The position numbers and the translations under genes are program-made. A stretch of DNA of 30,232 nucleotides, taken from positions 1-30,232 of IMG/VR virus record IMGVR_UViG_3300036851_000799; one strand, given 5' to 3'. Within the stretch, counting starts at the first letter, position 1, and every line of letters begins with the position of its first letter. The DNA comes from a virus. Shown here piece by piece: positions 1 to 6,737 of this stretch. The notes beneath the pieces are model-generated. The model did no database searches. It was not told where the DNA came from and was given only the letters and a program-made list of their open reading frames with translations.

Positions 1-198
1 AAAGAGCCCGATACCACCGAGAACGGCGGAGCACCTAACGTGCTCGACGTCATCGACGCGTTCGCGCTCGACTTCAACCTCGGCAACGCGATCCGCTTTG
101 TGCTTGAGAAGGACGACGGCGACGCGCTGCAGAATTTGCGCGAGGCTCACATCTACCTCGAACGCGCGATCGCTCGCCTGGAGGCTAGTAGCAGGTGA
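1..198 (+). CDS. DUF3310-like phage protein, C-terminal fragment
   Basis: The reading frame is open from base 1 and ends at TGA 196-198, giving the last 65 residues of a protein whose start lies outside the window. The segment VIDAFALDFNLGNAIRFVL, followed by GDALQNLREAHIYLERAI, matches the pattern of the small DUF3310 family found in many phage early regions. Members typically read as a Val-Ile-Asp helix, a Gly-Asn pair, and a terminal helix with a Tyr-Leu-Glu-Arg motif. The biochemical role of the family is not established. The word CCTAAC at 34-39 encodes a Pro-Asn pair here. A GGAGG at 180-184 near the end can serve the next gene. The family call rests on motif memory and is fairly firm; the function is unknown. 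Confidence 0.72.
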   Translation, partial: KEPDTTENGGAPNVLDVIDAFALDFNLGNAIRFVLEKDDGDALQNLREAHIYLERAIARLEASSR

Positions 199-886
199 CC
201 CCTAAGGCCTACGCAGGCCATCGTCATGGCCACCTCTCACCGGCGGACGCCATGACGATGCAACCAATCGAGACGCGCTATGCGGGTTACCGATTTCGCT
301 CCAGGCTTGAGGCGAGATGGGCCGTATTCCTGGACGCCATGCGGTGGCCATGGACTTACGAGGCGGAGGGTTTGAGCTCGGCAGCGCCGGCCGCTACCTG
401 CCGGATTTCCGGATCAATGGGCAGGCGTTCCTCGAGGCCAAGCCGACACCTAACGCGGTATACGAAGAGGATCGCGAGCGGTACTTCGCTCTCTACCACT
501 ACACTGGCGACCCGGTGTGGTTGGTGATCGGAACGCCTGGCGAACACACAATCGTGGTGACCGGCCTTCCCGACATATCCGGATCCCAGGGCCAATGGGC
601 TGAATGCCGTTGGTGCGGCGCACCGGCAGTCCTCGCGTTGGCGGACCATACGGTCTGGTCGACGGCGTGCGCACTCGAGTGTCAGACGAGCGAGATCGAA
701 TACCTGCTCCACGAATTGCGCGTCGCGGGCGGCTTCGTGGACGGAGATCCTCTTGTCAAACTCGCCGAGCGGCTTCGTTCGGCCACACTCACCCCGATCG
801 TACCGGCTGCCAGGATCGACGCGGCGATTTCCGCCGCGCGCGGAGCCCGCTTCGAATTCGGCGAATCCGGCGCGGGAGGCGGCTGA
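195..886 (+). CDS. PD-(D/E)XK-like phage nuclease, split by a -1 frame change near 368-374
   Basis: Two overlapping frames make one protein. The first runs from GTG 195 (GTGA overlap with the previous stop, GGAGG at 180-184; ATG 252 or 258 are alternatives) to about base 374. The second covers about 374-886, one base back. Joined at the heptamer G_GGT_TTG they give about 230 residues. Glu39 in RSRLEARW, Asp71 in YLPDF and Glu81-x-Lys83 in LEAKP fit a PD-(D/E)XK active site. Beyond this, Cys-x-x-Cys in CRWCGAP and two later cysteines suggest a zinc site. Without the shift, the first frame continues as low-complexity Ser/Arg sequence and stops at 527, and the second frame lacks Glu39. Either recoding, a real inactivating deletion of one base, or a sequencing error could explain this. 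Nuclease function is inferred from the residue pattern. Confidence 0.62.
368..374 (+). promoter_or_regulatory. Candidate -1 slippery heptamer in the nuclease gene
   Basis: The bases GGGTTTG read G_GGT_TTG in the upstream frame, which is the X_XXY_YYZ pattern for tandem -1 slippage. After the slip, reading continues at base 374 with GAG CTC, the frame that carries LPDF and EAK. A purine-rich stretch, GAGGCGGAGGG (360-370), lies directly at the site and resembles Shine-Dalgarno stimulators. The same bases would also be explained by loss of one G from a run of four, which would restore the more family-like Glu-Gly-Phe-Glu. Confidence 0.4.
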
Positions 887-1962
887 TGGCCCGGATCCGT
901 TACGTCAAGCCAGAGTTCTGGTCGGACGAAAAGATGGCTCCGATGCGCCCACTGGAGCGGCTCGTGTTTCTCGGGCTGATCTGTATGGCGGATGACAAGG
1001 GCCGCCTCGTCGACAACTGGAAGACGATTGACGGGCTGTTGTTTCCGGAGACGGACGATTCCGCGCGAGAGTCTCTTGAGGTCCTCGCGAATGCGGGGCG
1101 GATCATTCGCTACACCTCGGCGAGCGGACAGAAGCTCATTCAGCTCGCCAACTGGAAACGTCACCAGAAGGTCAGCAACCCCTCTAAGTACAACCTGCCC
1201 GCGCCGTTAGGCGAGATTGACGAGGACGTATCGGACGACGCTCCGGACGATCGCACGAGCCTCAACGGAGAGTCTCATGCAAGCCTCTCGCGATCCTCCG
1301 GAGACTCTCGGTTACCGATCATCGATCATCGACCATCGACCATCGACCATCGGTCATCGAAAAGCGCGGGGGCCGCGCCCCCGCACCCCCAGTCGCCTTT
1401 GGCGGTCGCGGGACCGATTCGCGAACTGCTCGATCGCTGCTACCCCGCGACCGACACCCAGCGCCGCCGGCAAGTCGAACGGCAAATGCGCGCGACGTTG
1501 ACGTCGAAGGGCTGCCGTCTCGAGGGCAGCGAGTACGTGCGCGCATACGATCAGACACAGCTGCAGGACGCCTGCGCATACGTCCTGAAACTCCGCCTCC
1601 GGGAACCCGACGCCGCCATTCGTCTCGTCCTGCTTCGCCTGCGCGACACGTATCTCGAGTGGCGATCGAGCGCCGAGAAGGGCGACCCGCTCGCGGCCGA
1701 CGTAAAAGCAGGAACCGGCGCCGTGCCAGCGCCCCTCGCTTACGCGCAGCAGCTCGAATGCGCGCGCGAATGGGCGGCTGAACGGCCCGAACTCGCGGCG
1801 GAGATCGAGCAACTGGCAACCGAGCGCCTCGGCGATCGCGCCACGAACGGCCGCGAGCTGCAGCGCTCGATCGACGACGAGACGATCGCGCGGTGGCGCG
1901 ACGCCGGATTCCCGATTCATGCGGCAGCCCATGGGGCGGCCGATCCTGGAGGCACCTCATGA
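886..1962 (+). CDS. Phage replisome-organiser-like replication protein
   Basis: 358 residues from ATG 886, which overlaps the preceding stop as TGATG. The first ~107 residues (KPEFWSDEKMAPMRPLERL, then GLICMADDKGRLVDN and NWKRHQKVSNPSK) follow the pattern of the winged-helix N-terminus of phage replication-initiation proteins. These bind origin DNA and load the helicase loader. A hydrophilic linker (about residues 108-175) is encoded partly by six 7-bp repeats, and a basic helical C-terminal region (about 176-358) follows. No helicase or primase motif is visible. Position after DNA-metabolism genes and before VRR-NUC fits a replication role. A start at 604 in the same frame would add sequence overlapping the nuclease in another frame and is unlikely. 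Function is inferred from domain pattern and context. Confidence 0.6.
   Translation: MARIRYVKPEFWSDEKMAPMRPLERLVFLGLICMADDKGRLVDNWKTIDGLLFPETDDSARESLEVLANAGRIIRYTSASGQKLIQLANWKRHQKVSNPSKYNLPAPLGEIDEDVSDDAPDDRTSLNGESHASLSRSSGDSRLPIIDHRPSTIDHRSSKSAGAAPPHPQSPLAVAGPIRELLDRCYPATDTQRRRQVERQMRATLTSKGCRLEGSEYVRAYDQTQLQDACAYVLKLRLREPDAAIRLVLLRLRDTYLEWRSSAEKGDPLAADVKAGTGAVPAPLAYAQQLECAREWAAERPELAAEIEQLATERLGDRATNGRELQRSIDDETIARWRDAGFPIHAAAHGAADPGGTS
1316..1357 (+). repeat. Heptanucleotide tandem repeat, six units, inside the replication gene
   Basis: Six 7-bp units run head to tail: CGATCAT twice, CGACCAT three times, and CGGTCAT once. They encode a repeating Ile-Asp-His-Arg-Pro-Ser-Thr type stretch in the linker of the replication protein. 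Because 7 is not a multiple of 3, gain or loss of one or two units would shift the frame and remove the C-terminal half; only changes of three units keep it. Confidence 0.85.
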
Positions 1963-2504
1963 CTGCAACGACCGTCACCATTGCCGGCAACGACTGCACG
2001 CTCGACGGGGCGATCGAAGACGTCACCATCGAGCGCGTGCTCGAGCTCACGGTCAACAGCGCGATCGTCGGCGCGTCGCACGATCAGCTCGTCGGCACCA
2101 TCGCCGCGCTGCGCATGATCCTTGTGCAGCTCCTGGCGCCCCACCCGCCTAACGCACTCAAGCGGCCGCTGATCACGTGCCCGTCGTGCAACGGCGCGAA
2201 GACGGTCGCGTTCGAGCGCGGGCCCTGCGAGGCCTGCGCCGGATCCGGTGAAGTCGAAGCGCCACCGTCGCCGACATCCCGCGCGCTGGCGACGCGGGTG
2301 CTGCACGCCGTCGTGCATCACCGGGTCGCGGTCCAAGACCGAATCAAGTACCTGGTCGAATGGAAGCTCGCGACGCCCGAGCGCGAGAGCGAGACGATCA
2401 ACGGCCAGCGAAGAGCTGAAGCGCGGCTGATCAAAGCGATTCGCGATTGCGCACGTCCGGAGCTCGAGGACCTGCTGCGCACCGAGCTGGAGTCGCTGCT
2501 GTGA
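1959..2504 (+). CDS. Phage protein with a DnaJ-like four-cysteine zinc motif
   Basis: 181 residues from ATG 1959, coupled to the previous stop as ATGA with GGAGG at 1949-1953. A central pair of Cys-x-x-Cys knuckles (CPSCNGAK and, about 16 residues later, CEACAGSG) resembles the CxxCxGxG zinc repeats of DnaJ-type proteins and is likely to bind one zinc ion. The N-terminal half is a helical segment with Val-Leu-Glu-Leu-Thr and a Leu-rich helix. The C-terminal half is a charged helix rich in Arg and Glu. No catalytic motif is seen. It sits between the replication protein and three small coupled ORFs, so a role in early DNA metabolism or host interaction is possible, but the specific function is unknown. 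Confidence 0.6.
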   Translation: MTATTVTIAGNDCTLDGAIEDVTIERVLELTVNSAIVGASHDQLVGTIAALRMILVQLLAPHPPNALKRPLITCPSCNGAKTVAFERGPCEACAGSGEVEAPPSPTSRALATRVLHAVVHHRVAVQDRIKYLVEWKLATPERESETINGQRRAEARLIKAIRDCARPELEDLLRTELESLL

Positions 2505-2662
2505 AGTTCGCGCCGAAGAACAACGACCGCACGCGCACCGAGCTCCAGTGGGCGTTCTGCGCTGCCATCCGGCGGGCGGCGATCAGCTGGAAACACGCCG
2601 GGCGCGACGCGGCTGACGAGTGGGCCGAGTTCTACGCGTTCGTCCTGGAGGCCGCGCCATGA
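2501..2662 (+). CDS. Small conserved-style phage protein, 53 aa
   Basis: A short frame from GTG 2501 (GTGA overlap with the previous stop, GGAG near 2489) to TGA 2660-2662. The protein is basic at the start (KFAPKNNDRTRTELQWAF) and acidic-aromatic at the end (DEWAEFYAFVLEAA), with a likely amphipathic helix. Coupling on both sides (GTGA before, ATGA after) and host-like codon use support it as real. I do not recognise a family. Confidence 0.5.
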   Translation: MKFAPKNNDRTRTELQWAFCAAIRRAAISWKHAGRDAADEWAEFYAFVLEAAP

Positions 2663-2982
2663 CACCGAGAGAGCGACTGGAGTGGCTCGAGAGTCAGTTC
2701 AGGCAGCAGCTCGCCGCATGCGCGCCCGATCAGCGCGAGCTGTGGAATCGGCATATCGAAGCCGTACGCGCCGGCATCGACGCGCTCAAGTTCCGAACCG
2801 ACGCGGTGCGTTGGCGCTCGCTGCTCGAGAGTCAGCGGATCCGCGTCATCGGCACTGCGAAGCTCGGCACGCCCGAGGGGCACATCACGCTCGACTTCTG
2901 GGGCCGGCACCCCGACGTCGATGCCGACGTGCAGGCGAGCGCCGTTAGGCGACTGATCGAGTACGTGGACGGCTTGCGATGA
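2659..2982 (+). CDS. Hypothetical phage protein, 107 aa
   Basis: Starts at ATG 2659 inside the ATGA junction, with GGAGG at 2647-2651 as ribosome site. The first ~45 residues form a probable long charged helix (RERLEWLESQFRQQLAA), followed by a region that alternates strand-like segments (RIRVIGTAKLGTPEGHITL). A GTTAGGC word at 2944-2950 is here read as GTT-AGG-CGA rather than the usual TTA-GGC. No known domain is recognised. Tight coupling in the early operon is the only functional context. Confidence 0.55.
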   Translation: MTPRERLEWLESQFRQQLAACAPDQRELWNRHIEAVRAGIDALKFRTDAVRWRSLLESQRIRVIGTAKLGTPEGHITLDFWGRHPDVDADVQASAVRRLIEYVDGLR

Positions 2983-3230
2983 TGACGGGTCTACAGGCCG
3001 GCCAGCGGCTCGACGGTTCTCGAGACTACTCGATCGACACGTATCCGGCGCGAGTTGCCGCGTACCGACGCGAATTGTTTCCGCCGCTCACGGCCGAGGA
3101 GGAAGCCGCAAAGGCAACACGCCTCGGCCGAGCGCCGCGAATCGTTCGGTGCGGCGGTTCCAAGTACCCCAGCACAGGGTGCGGCCGATCCGTCTGGGCG
3201 GCGGTGCCGTGTCCGTGGTGTGTGACATGA
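2979..3230 (+). CDS. Small protein with C-terminal zinc-ribbon-like cysteines, 83 aa
   Basis: ATG 2979 overlaps the previous TGA; a second ATG at 2982 is equally possible. The N-terminal 50 residues are charged and lack a known motif. The last 30 residues hold CGGSKYPSTGCGRS and end in PCPWC-Val-Thr, giving four or five cysteines arranged like a small zinc ribbon. Such short cysteine-rich proteins are frequent in phage early regions but poorly characterised. It ends in an ATGA junction with the VRR-NUC gene. Confidence 0.5.
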   Translation: MMTGLQAGQRLDGSRDYSIDTYPARVAAYRRELFPPLTAEEEAAKATRLGRAPRIVRCGGSKYPSTGCGRSVWAAVPCPWCVT

Positions 3231-3721
3231 TGCTCGACTGGGATAGCATGTCGCCGCAGCAGAAGATCGCGGAGATCGAGCGACGCAATCGGAATCGCGC
3301 TCGTGGCCTGCCACTCGACACGCCCGAGCCCGAGCCGGAGCTCACGCGCGAGCAGCACACCGAGCGCGAGCGCCTCGAGAGCGCGCATTGGCAAGAGGAG
3401 CAGCGCGAATGCCGCAAGGTCTTCGTCGGGATCGGCTGCATCGCGTACTGGCTCTCCCAATCGCGGAAGACCAAACAGACGCCGGGCCTCGGCGATCTCT
3501 GGGTCTTCGCGCCCGAGGGATGGCAGCTCGCCTGGTGGTGGGAAACGAAAAGCGGTGAGGGCAAGCTGACGGAGTCGCAGGAGCGATTCGCCGCGTTATG
3601 CAGATCCCGGATGGTGTTGCACGGATCCGGCGATCGGCGAGCAGCTCGCCAATTCGTGATCCGACTCGGCCTCGCGTACGAGATCGACGGCCAACTCGAA
3701 ATCACCCGGAGGGCAACGTGA
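3227..3721 (+). CDS. VRR-NUC domain nuclease
   Basis: 164 residues from ATG 3227 (ATGA junction; ATG 3230 is also possible). The N-terminal ~65 residues form a charged helix. Residues ~66-164 carry the VRR-NUC signature: Gly87-Leu-Gly-Asp90, Glu106-Thr-Lys108 in WWWETKSGEG, and Ser117-Gln118 in the helix after it. VRR-NUC is a PD-(D/E)XK branch found in phage stand-alone proteins and in the C-terminus of FAN1. It cleaves structured or flapped DNA using a metal ion. Here it probably serves phage replication, recombination or host DNA degradation. The N-terminal helix is longer than in minimal ~100-residue phage versions. The family call is strong; the substrate is inferred. Confidence 0.82.
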   Translation: MMLDWDSMSPQQKIAEIERRNRNRARGLPLDTPEPEPELTREQHTERERLESAHWQEEQRECRKVFVGIGCIAYWLSQSRKTKQTPGLGDLWVFAPEGWQLAWWWETKSGEGKLTESQERFAALCRSRMVLHGSGDRRAARQFVIRLGLAYEIDGQLEITRRAT

Positions 3722-4059
3722 GCGACATCGATCGATTCAAGCCGGTCCCTGGATTCGCGATGCCTCCGCGCGATGTCCTGCAACAGATCGCGGCGCATGA
3801 GCAGTTCCCGTTACCGGATCTCGTGCGTGAGGATGACTGGCTGTTCTTCGAAAGCCCGGACGTTGGTGATCCGTCCTGTGTGTGCTCACGCTGCAGCAAG
3901 CCGATCACGAAGGGCATTCCGGTCCGGGTGTTCGTGAACGAGGGCGCAGACGGCGAATACCGATACCACGGCGCATGCGTGGGACTGCCATCGCTTGATA
4001 GCGTCGACGCGGCCGAGTTCATCCCCGGCGAAGAGCGTGACTTCGGAGACGAGCCGTGA
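3718..4059 (+). CDS. Phage protein with LIM/RING-like Cys-His motif, 113 aa
   Basis: GTG 3718 starts within the GTGA junction after a GGAGG at 3706-3710. The protein opens with an acidic segment, then has Cys-x-Cys-x-x-Cys in VCSRCSKPI and, about 24 residues later, YHGACVG, i.e. a Cys/His-x-x-Cys pattern that could hold one zinc. The spacing resembles half of a treble-clef or LIM-like knuckle. No enzyme motif is visible. It lies between VRR-NUC and another cysteine-containing protein in one coupled operon. Function unknown. Confidence 0.55.
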   Translation: MSDIDRFKPVPGFAMPPRDVLQQIAAHEQFPLPDLVREDDWLFFESPDVGDPSCVCSRCSKPITKGIPVRVFVNEGADGEYRYHGACVGLPSLDSVDAAEFIPGEERDFGDEP

Positions 4060-4493
4060 AGCGGCGCACGCGAGGCCTCGTTCGTGTGCTCTCGTCATGC
4101 GCGCGCTGCGGCAACGGCTGCGGGATTTATCCGTTTCGCGTCGACCATGGGCTTGTCGGCCACGAGCTGTCGGTCTGCCATCGATGCGATGCGCTGCCGA
4201 ACGACGAGCCCACGTCGCTTGAGCGGTTCGCCATGGGACTGGACCCGGCGAATCCGATCGACGTGCTCGAATTCGTCGAGAAGTTCGTCGCGGATCCGGC
4301 CCGGGTACGCCGAAGCGCCGCGCACTTCCTCGGTCAGTCGCGCTATGACGAGCTGCTCCCGGAATGCCGCGAGTTCATCGAGCGCGGCCGCGCTCGGCGT
4401 GAGGAGATGCGGCGCACCTCGTTCGTACCCACGCTCGACGACGACCCAGACGCTGACGACGACGATGACAGCGACTGGGACGTCGATTACTAA
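4056..4493 (+). CDS. Cysteine-containing phage protein with acidic tail, 145 aa
   Basis: Begins at GTG 4056 in a GTGA junction. The N-terminus contains CARCGNGCG and, 21 residues later, CHRC, a likely zinc-binding pair. A helical middle follows (IDVLEFVEKFVADPARV). The last ~17 residues are almost all Asp, with a terminal Trp-Asp-Val-Asp-Tyr. Acidic tails of this kind occur in DNA-mimic and single-strand-DNA-binding-associated proteins, but the tail alone does not establish that. This gene ends the coupled early run; a 65-bp gap follows. Confidence 0.55.
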   Translation: MKRRTRGLVRVLSSCARCGNGCGIYPFRVDHGLVGHELSVCHRCDALPNDEPTSLERFAMGLDPANPIDVLEFVEKFVADPARVRRSAAHFLGQSRYDELLPECREFIERGRARREEMRRTSFVPTLDDDPDADDDDDSDWDVDY

Positions 4494-4558
4494 GTCCCAT
4501 CGCGTTTCCACATTCCCACACGGAGGTCACCATTGCCAGCCTAACGCAGGAGGTCGAC
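4494..4558. other. Gap between early run and accessory region
   Basis: 65 bp without an obvious gene. It holds two Shine-Dalgarno-like runs (GGAGGT 4522-4527 and AGGAGGT 4548-4554) and one copy of the GCCTAAC word (4539-4545). An in-frame ATT at 4532 follows the first run and could extend the next gene by nine codons, but ATG 4559 after the second is more likely. Confidence 0.5.
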
Positions 4559-4993
4559 ATGTTTGCCGAGCGTGTCATTCGCGCCCTCTTCGGCCCACTG
4601 TTCGACGCGCTCGCCCGCGAAATCCGCGGTGACGTCAGCGACGCCGAATCCCGCCTGACAAAAAGGATCAACACTATGGACGTCTTACTCCAGGAAGCAC
4701 TCGATCGACTCACTTCGATTGTCGGCGCCGAGGGCACCCGAGTGATCGGTGCCGTTGGGAAGGAAACCGGCGAGATCAAGACTGCGCTCAAAGGTGTCGC
4801 GAAGCAGATTCGCGACGGGCTCAATCCGGCTGCAGCGGCGGCCGCGATTGATCGAGCTGCCGACAGTGTCGGTGCACTCGGTGATCAGCTCGTGACCGGC
4901 ATCGACGCATTGAGCGACACGATCACGGTCGAGAACGCGGAGCCAGACGCAGAGGAGCCGCCGGCCGGCGGAGGCACCGGCGAACCGGCGTAA
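4559..4993 (+). CDS. Alanine-rich helical hypothetical protein, 144 aa
   Basis: ATG 4559 follows a strong AGGAGGT (4548-4554) with 4-bp spacing. The protein is predicted from its sequence to be mostly amphipathic helix: MFAERVIRALFGPLFDALA at the start, then Leu- and Ile-spaced heptads, an Ala run (NPAAAAAAIDRAADSV), and a disordered acidic Pro/Gly tail. No transmembrane stretch or catalytic motif is seen. It resembles small coiled-coil or membrane-surface proteins in overall character only. It ends 123 bp before the TIR/NDT-like gene and may be part of the same accessory insertion. Function unknown. Confidence 0.5.
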   Translation: MFAERVIRALFGPLFDALAREIRGDVSDAESRLTKRINTMDVLLQEALDRLTSIVGAEGTRVIGAVGKETGEIKTALKGVAKQIRDGLNPAAAAAAIDRAADSVGALGDQLVTGIDALSDTITVENAEPDAEEPPAGGGTGEPA

Positions 4994-5017
4994 CATTCGG
5001 TGTAACACGTACCACGC

Positions 5018-5042
5018 CGGGGCTCGTCAGGCACGAGCTCCG
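5018..5042. other. 10-bp stem-loop upstream of the TIR/NDT-like gene
   Basis: CGGGGCTCGT (5018-5027) pairs with ACGAGCTCCG (5033-5042), with one G-U pair and a CAGGC loop. No T run follows, so it is a weak terminator candidate. It separates the alanine-rich gene from the cargo gene at 5117 and could insulate or regulate it. Confidence 0.45.
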
Positions 5043-5116
5043 ACGTCGTGGCACTACTAAGGCTACCGGAACCGCGCGGGAGGCAGTCTCTTTGCTGGAA
5101 CCCTTCCATCCAGTCT

Positions 5117-6052
5117 ATGACCGATGCCACTGCGCCCACTCTGCCGAGCAGGAAGTGTTTCGTCATTACGCCGATCGGCCCGAACGACTCTGCGATTCGC
5201 CGCGCCACCGACGGTCTCGTCGCCACCGTCATCAGACCTGCACTAGCAGGCCGTTTTGATGTCTTCGTGGCTCATGAGATCGCCGCTCCCGGGTCCATTA
5301 CGAACCAAGTCATTCAACACCTGCTCGACGACGAACTGGTGATCGCGAATCTCACTGGCCTGAATCCCAACGTCATGTACGAACTCGCGGTTCGCCATGC
5401 AACACGAAAGCCGGTTGTGGTCGTTGCTGAAGACGGCACAGGCCTACCGTTCGATGTTGTCACAGAGCGAACTCTCTTCTACGTCAATGACATGGCCGGA
5501 GTGCGTGACCTCGTTCCGCGGCTTCAGCGCACAGTCGACGAGGCAGTTGCTGATACGAAGCCGGACAACCCGATCTATCGCGTCCGAGAAGCACAGGTGA
5601 TGCGCGAAGTTGCCCGCGGCGATACCGAACGCTACCTCGTCGACCAGGTCTCCAATCTCGAAGAGCTTATGGGCCAGGTTGTTCGGAGGTTGGACAGGAG
5701 CACGTCGCCGACCAACCTAGGGGTCCCCGGATTCGCCTACCGAGTGCAAGGAGGCTTCACCAAATCCGACGCTGAGAATCTGCAGTTGGGCATTATGCGT
5801 GCTTATGGCGAAATCCTTGAAGACATCTTTGCTGAGAGAGGAGAGAGAGGATCGAACAAAAAGTTCTCCGACGTTGTGGTCTTATCGCGGCGACGGATTC
5901 TCCTCTCCGAACTCCTCGGCATAGCTCGCAAGGCAAGCCCTGCGGTAAGCACGGTTCACGGCCCCAATGGCGAGATGCTTATAAACGACGGTTCGGTCGC
6001 GCCGGAGAACGCACCGACGTCATCGGATTCCGATAGCCGAAATGACACTTGA
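5117..6052 (+). CDS. Nucleoside 2-deoxyribosyltransferase/TIR-like fold protein, cargo gene
   Basis: 311 residues from ATG 5117. Residues 13-122 carry FVITPIG (15-21), a PGSIT motif (58-62) before a helix ending in [10 protein letters not shown], and [18 protein letters not shown] (78-95) with Glu89 well placed as a catalytic residue, then KPVVVVAE and a Pro-Phe-Asp. This pattern fits bacterial proteins of the NDT/TIR-SLOG-like Rossmann group, which act on nucleosides or NAD-type nucleotides and often occur in conflict systems. The C-terminal ~180 residues are helical and charged and may sense or oligomerise. G+C is visibly lower than in flanking genes, the gene is uncoupled upstream, and neither iterated word occurs in it. 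These suggest separate acquisition. A GTG at 5048 in frame is possible but less family-like. Substrate and role are inferred. Confidence 0.62.
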   Translation: MTDATAPTLPSRKCFVITPIGPNDSAIRRATDGLVATVIRPALAGRFDVFVAHEIAAPGSITNQVIQHLLDDELVIANLTGLNPNVMYELAVRHATRKPVVVVAEDGTGLPFDVVTERTLFYVNDMAGVRDLVPRLQRTVDEAVADTKPDNPIYRVREAQVMREVARGDTERYLVDQVSNLEELMGQVVRRLDRSTSPTNLGVPGFAYRVQGGFTKSDAENLQLGIMRAYGEILEDIFAERGERGSNKKFSDVVVLSRRRILLSELLGIARKASPAVSTVHGPNGEMLINDGSVAPENAPTSSDSDSRNDT

Positions 6053-6510
6053 GCGCTTCGTGTTCTCGGCCGGGCCCTAGTTCCTTGTCGATCGATTCAA
6101 CCTTCACCGGGTTCTTTCTGCGCGATGGTCGTCGCGGTGGCTTCTGCTGGGATGAGAAGCCGCGGTGCGTCAACGTGTTTGGTGGCGAACCGCATCGCCT
6201 GAAGACGAAGGGCCCAGTGATCGCCGATCTCATCACGCGTTGCGAGCACCGGCCGGCGTCGAAGCAAGGCGAGTGCGGCGCGCGTCTGTACGTCGCGCTC
6301 CTCACGTTCGGCGGCAGTGCAAAGGCACAAGGCCGCGGCGAGCGGCTCTGGCTCGTCGTCGAGGTCACCGCGCCGCAGATCCAGCGCATCAGCACCGAGC
6401 CGATGATCCTCCTCGAGAAGCTTTCGCTCCTCAACTGCGTGCTGCCTGGCGTGGCGTCCGATGTGTTAGGCGGCGTCGACGAGATCGCGGCCGGAGGCCT
6501 GGGCACCTAG
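6049..6510 (+). CDS. Hypothetical phage protein, 5' end uncertain
   Basis: An open frame with host-like codon use from about 6110 to TAG 6508-6510. The only starts near its 5' end are TTG 6049 (TTGA overlap with the cargo gene stop) and TTG 6085; no ATG lies before residue ~120. Sequence features include [16 protein letters not shown], two later Cys in [17 protein letters not shown], and a hydrophobic WLVVEV segment. A GTTAGGC word at 6465 encodes Leu-Gly. No family is recognised. The weak start and junction position suggest that insertion of the upstream cargo may have removed the original N-terminus. Confidence 0.45.
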   Translation: MSASCSRPGPSSLSIDSTFTGFFLRDGRRGGFCWDEKPRCVNVFGGEPHRLKTKGPVIADLITRCEHRPASKQGECGARLYVALLTFGGSAKAQGRGERLWLVVEVTAPQIQRISTEPMILLEKLSLLNCVLPGVASDVLGGVDEIAAGGLGT

Positions 6511-6737
6511 TGGCGAGGCAGCGCGGGATGCGAGGGCAACGGGCAGAACCGAAGCATTGTATCTGCGAGAGCGGTGACGTGACGCATCCGGAGCACACGA
6601 AGCCGCGGCGCAGCGCCGGCGCGCACCTCAACCCGTCGTGCCCGCACTCGACGCTACGCCAGACGACGAGTGGTGGTCGACTGCCGAAGATCAGACGCAT
6701 TCCAGGCACGCGCGGCGTGACGCTCGTCGATGAATGA
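6510..6737 (+). CDS. Small basic Cys/His protein, 75 aa
   Basis: GTG 6510 overlaps the previous TAG by one base; ATG 6528 is an alternative. The peptide is basic, with HCICESGD, a His-Pro-Glu-His pair and a later SCPHS, so it may bind zinc. It ends at TGA 6735-6737 and overlaps the small terminase start at 6730. Codon use is less convincing than in the neighbours, but without it the 219-bp stretch would be empty. Function unknown. Confidence 0.4.
   Translation: MARQRGMRGQRAEPKHCICESGDVTHPEHTKPRRSAGAHLNPSCPHSTLRQTTSGGRLPKIRRIPGTRGVTLVDE

Noticed and set aside
604-885. Upstream extension of the replication gene to an ATG at 604
   Set aside because: The added sequence lies in a different frame over the nuclease C-terminus and looks random; ATG 886 starts a family-like N-terminus and is coupled to the nuclease stop.
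1316-1357. CRISPR-like array
   Set aside because: The units are 7 bp with no spacers; it is a simple tandem repeat inside a gene.
5048-5116. GTG 5048 as start of the NDT/TIR-like gene
   Set aside because: The 23 extra residues have no domain character, and no good ribosome site precedes it; not excluded.
5835-5852. Purine GAGA tract as a regulatory repeat
   Set aside because: Short, inside the cargo gene, and explained by a Glu/Arg-rich helix.
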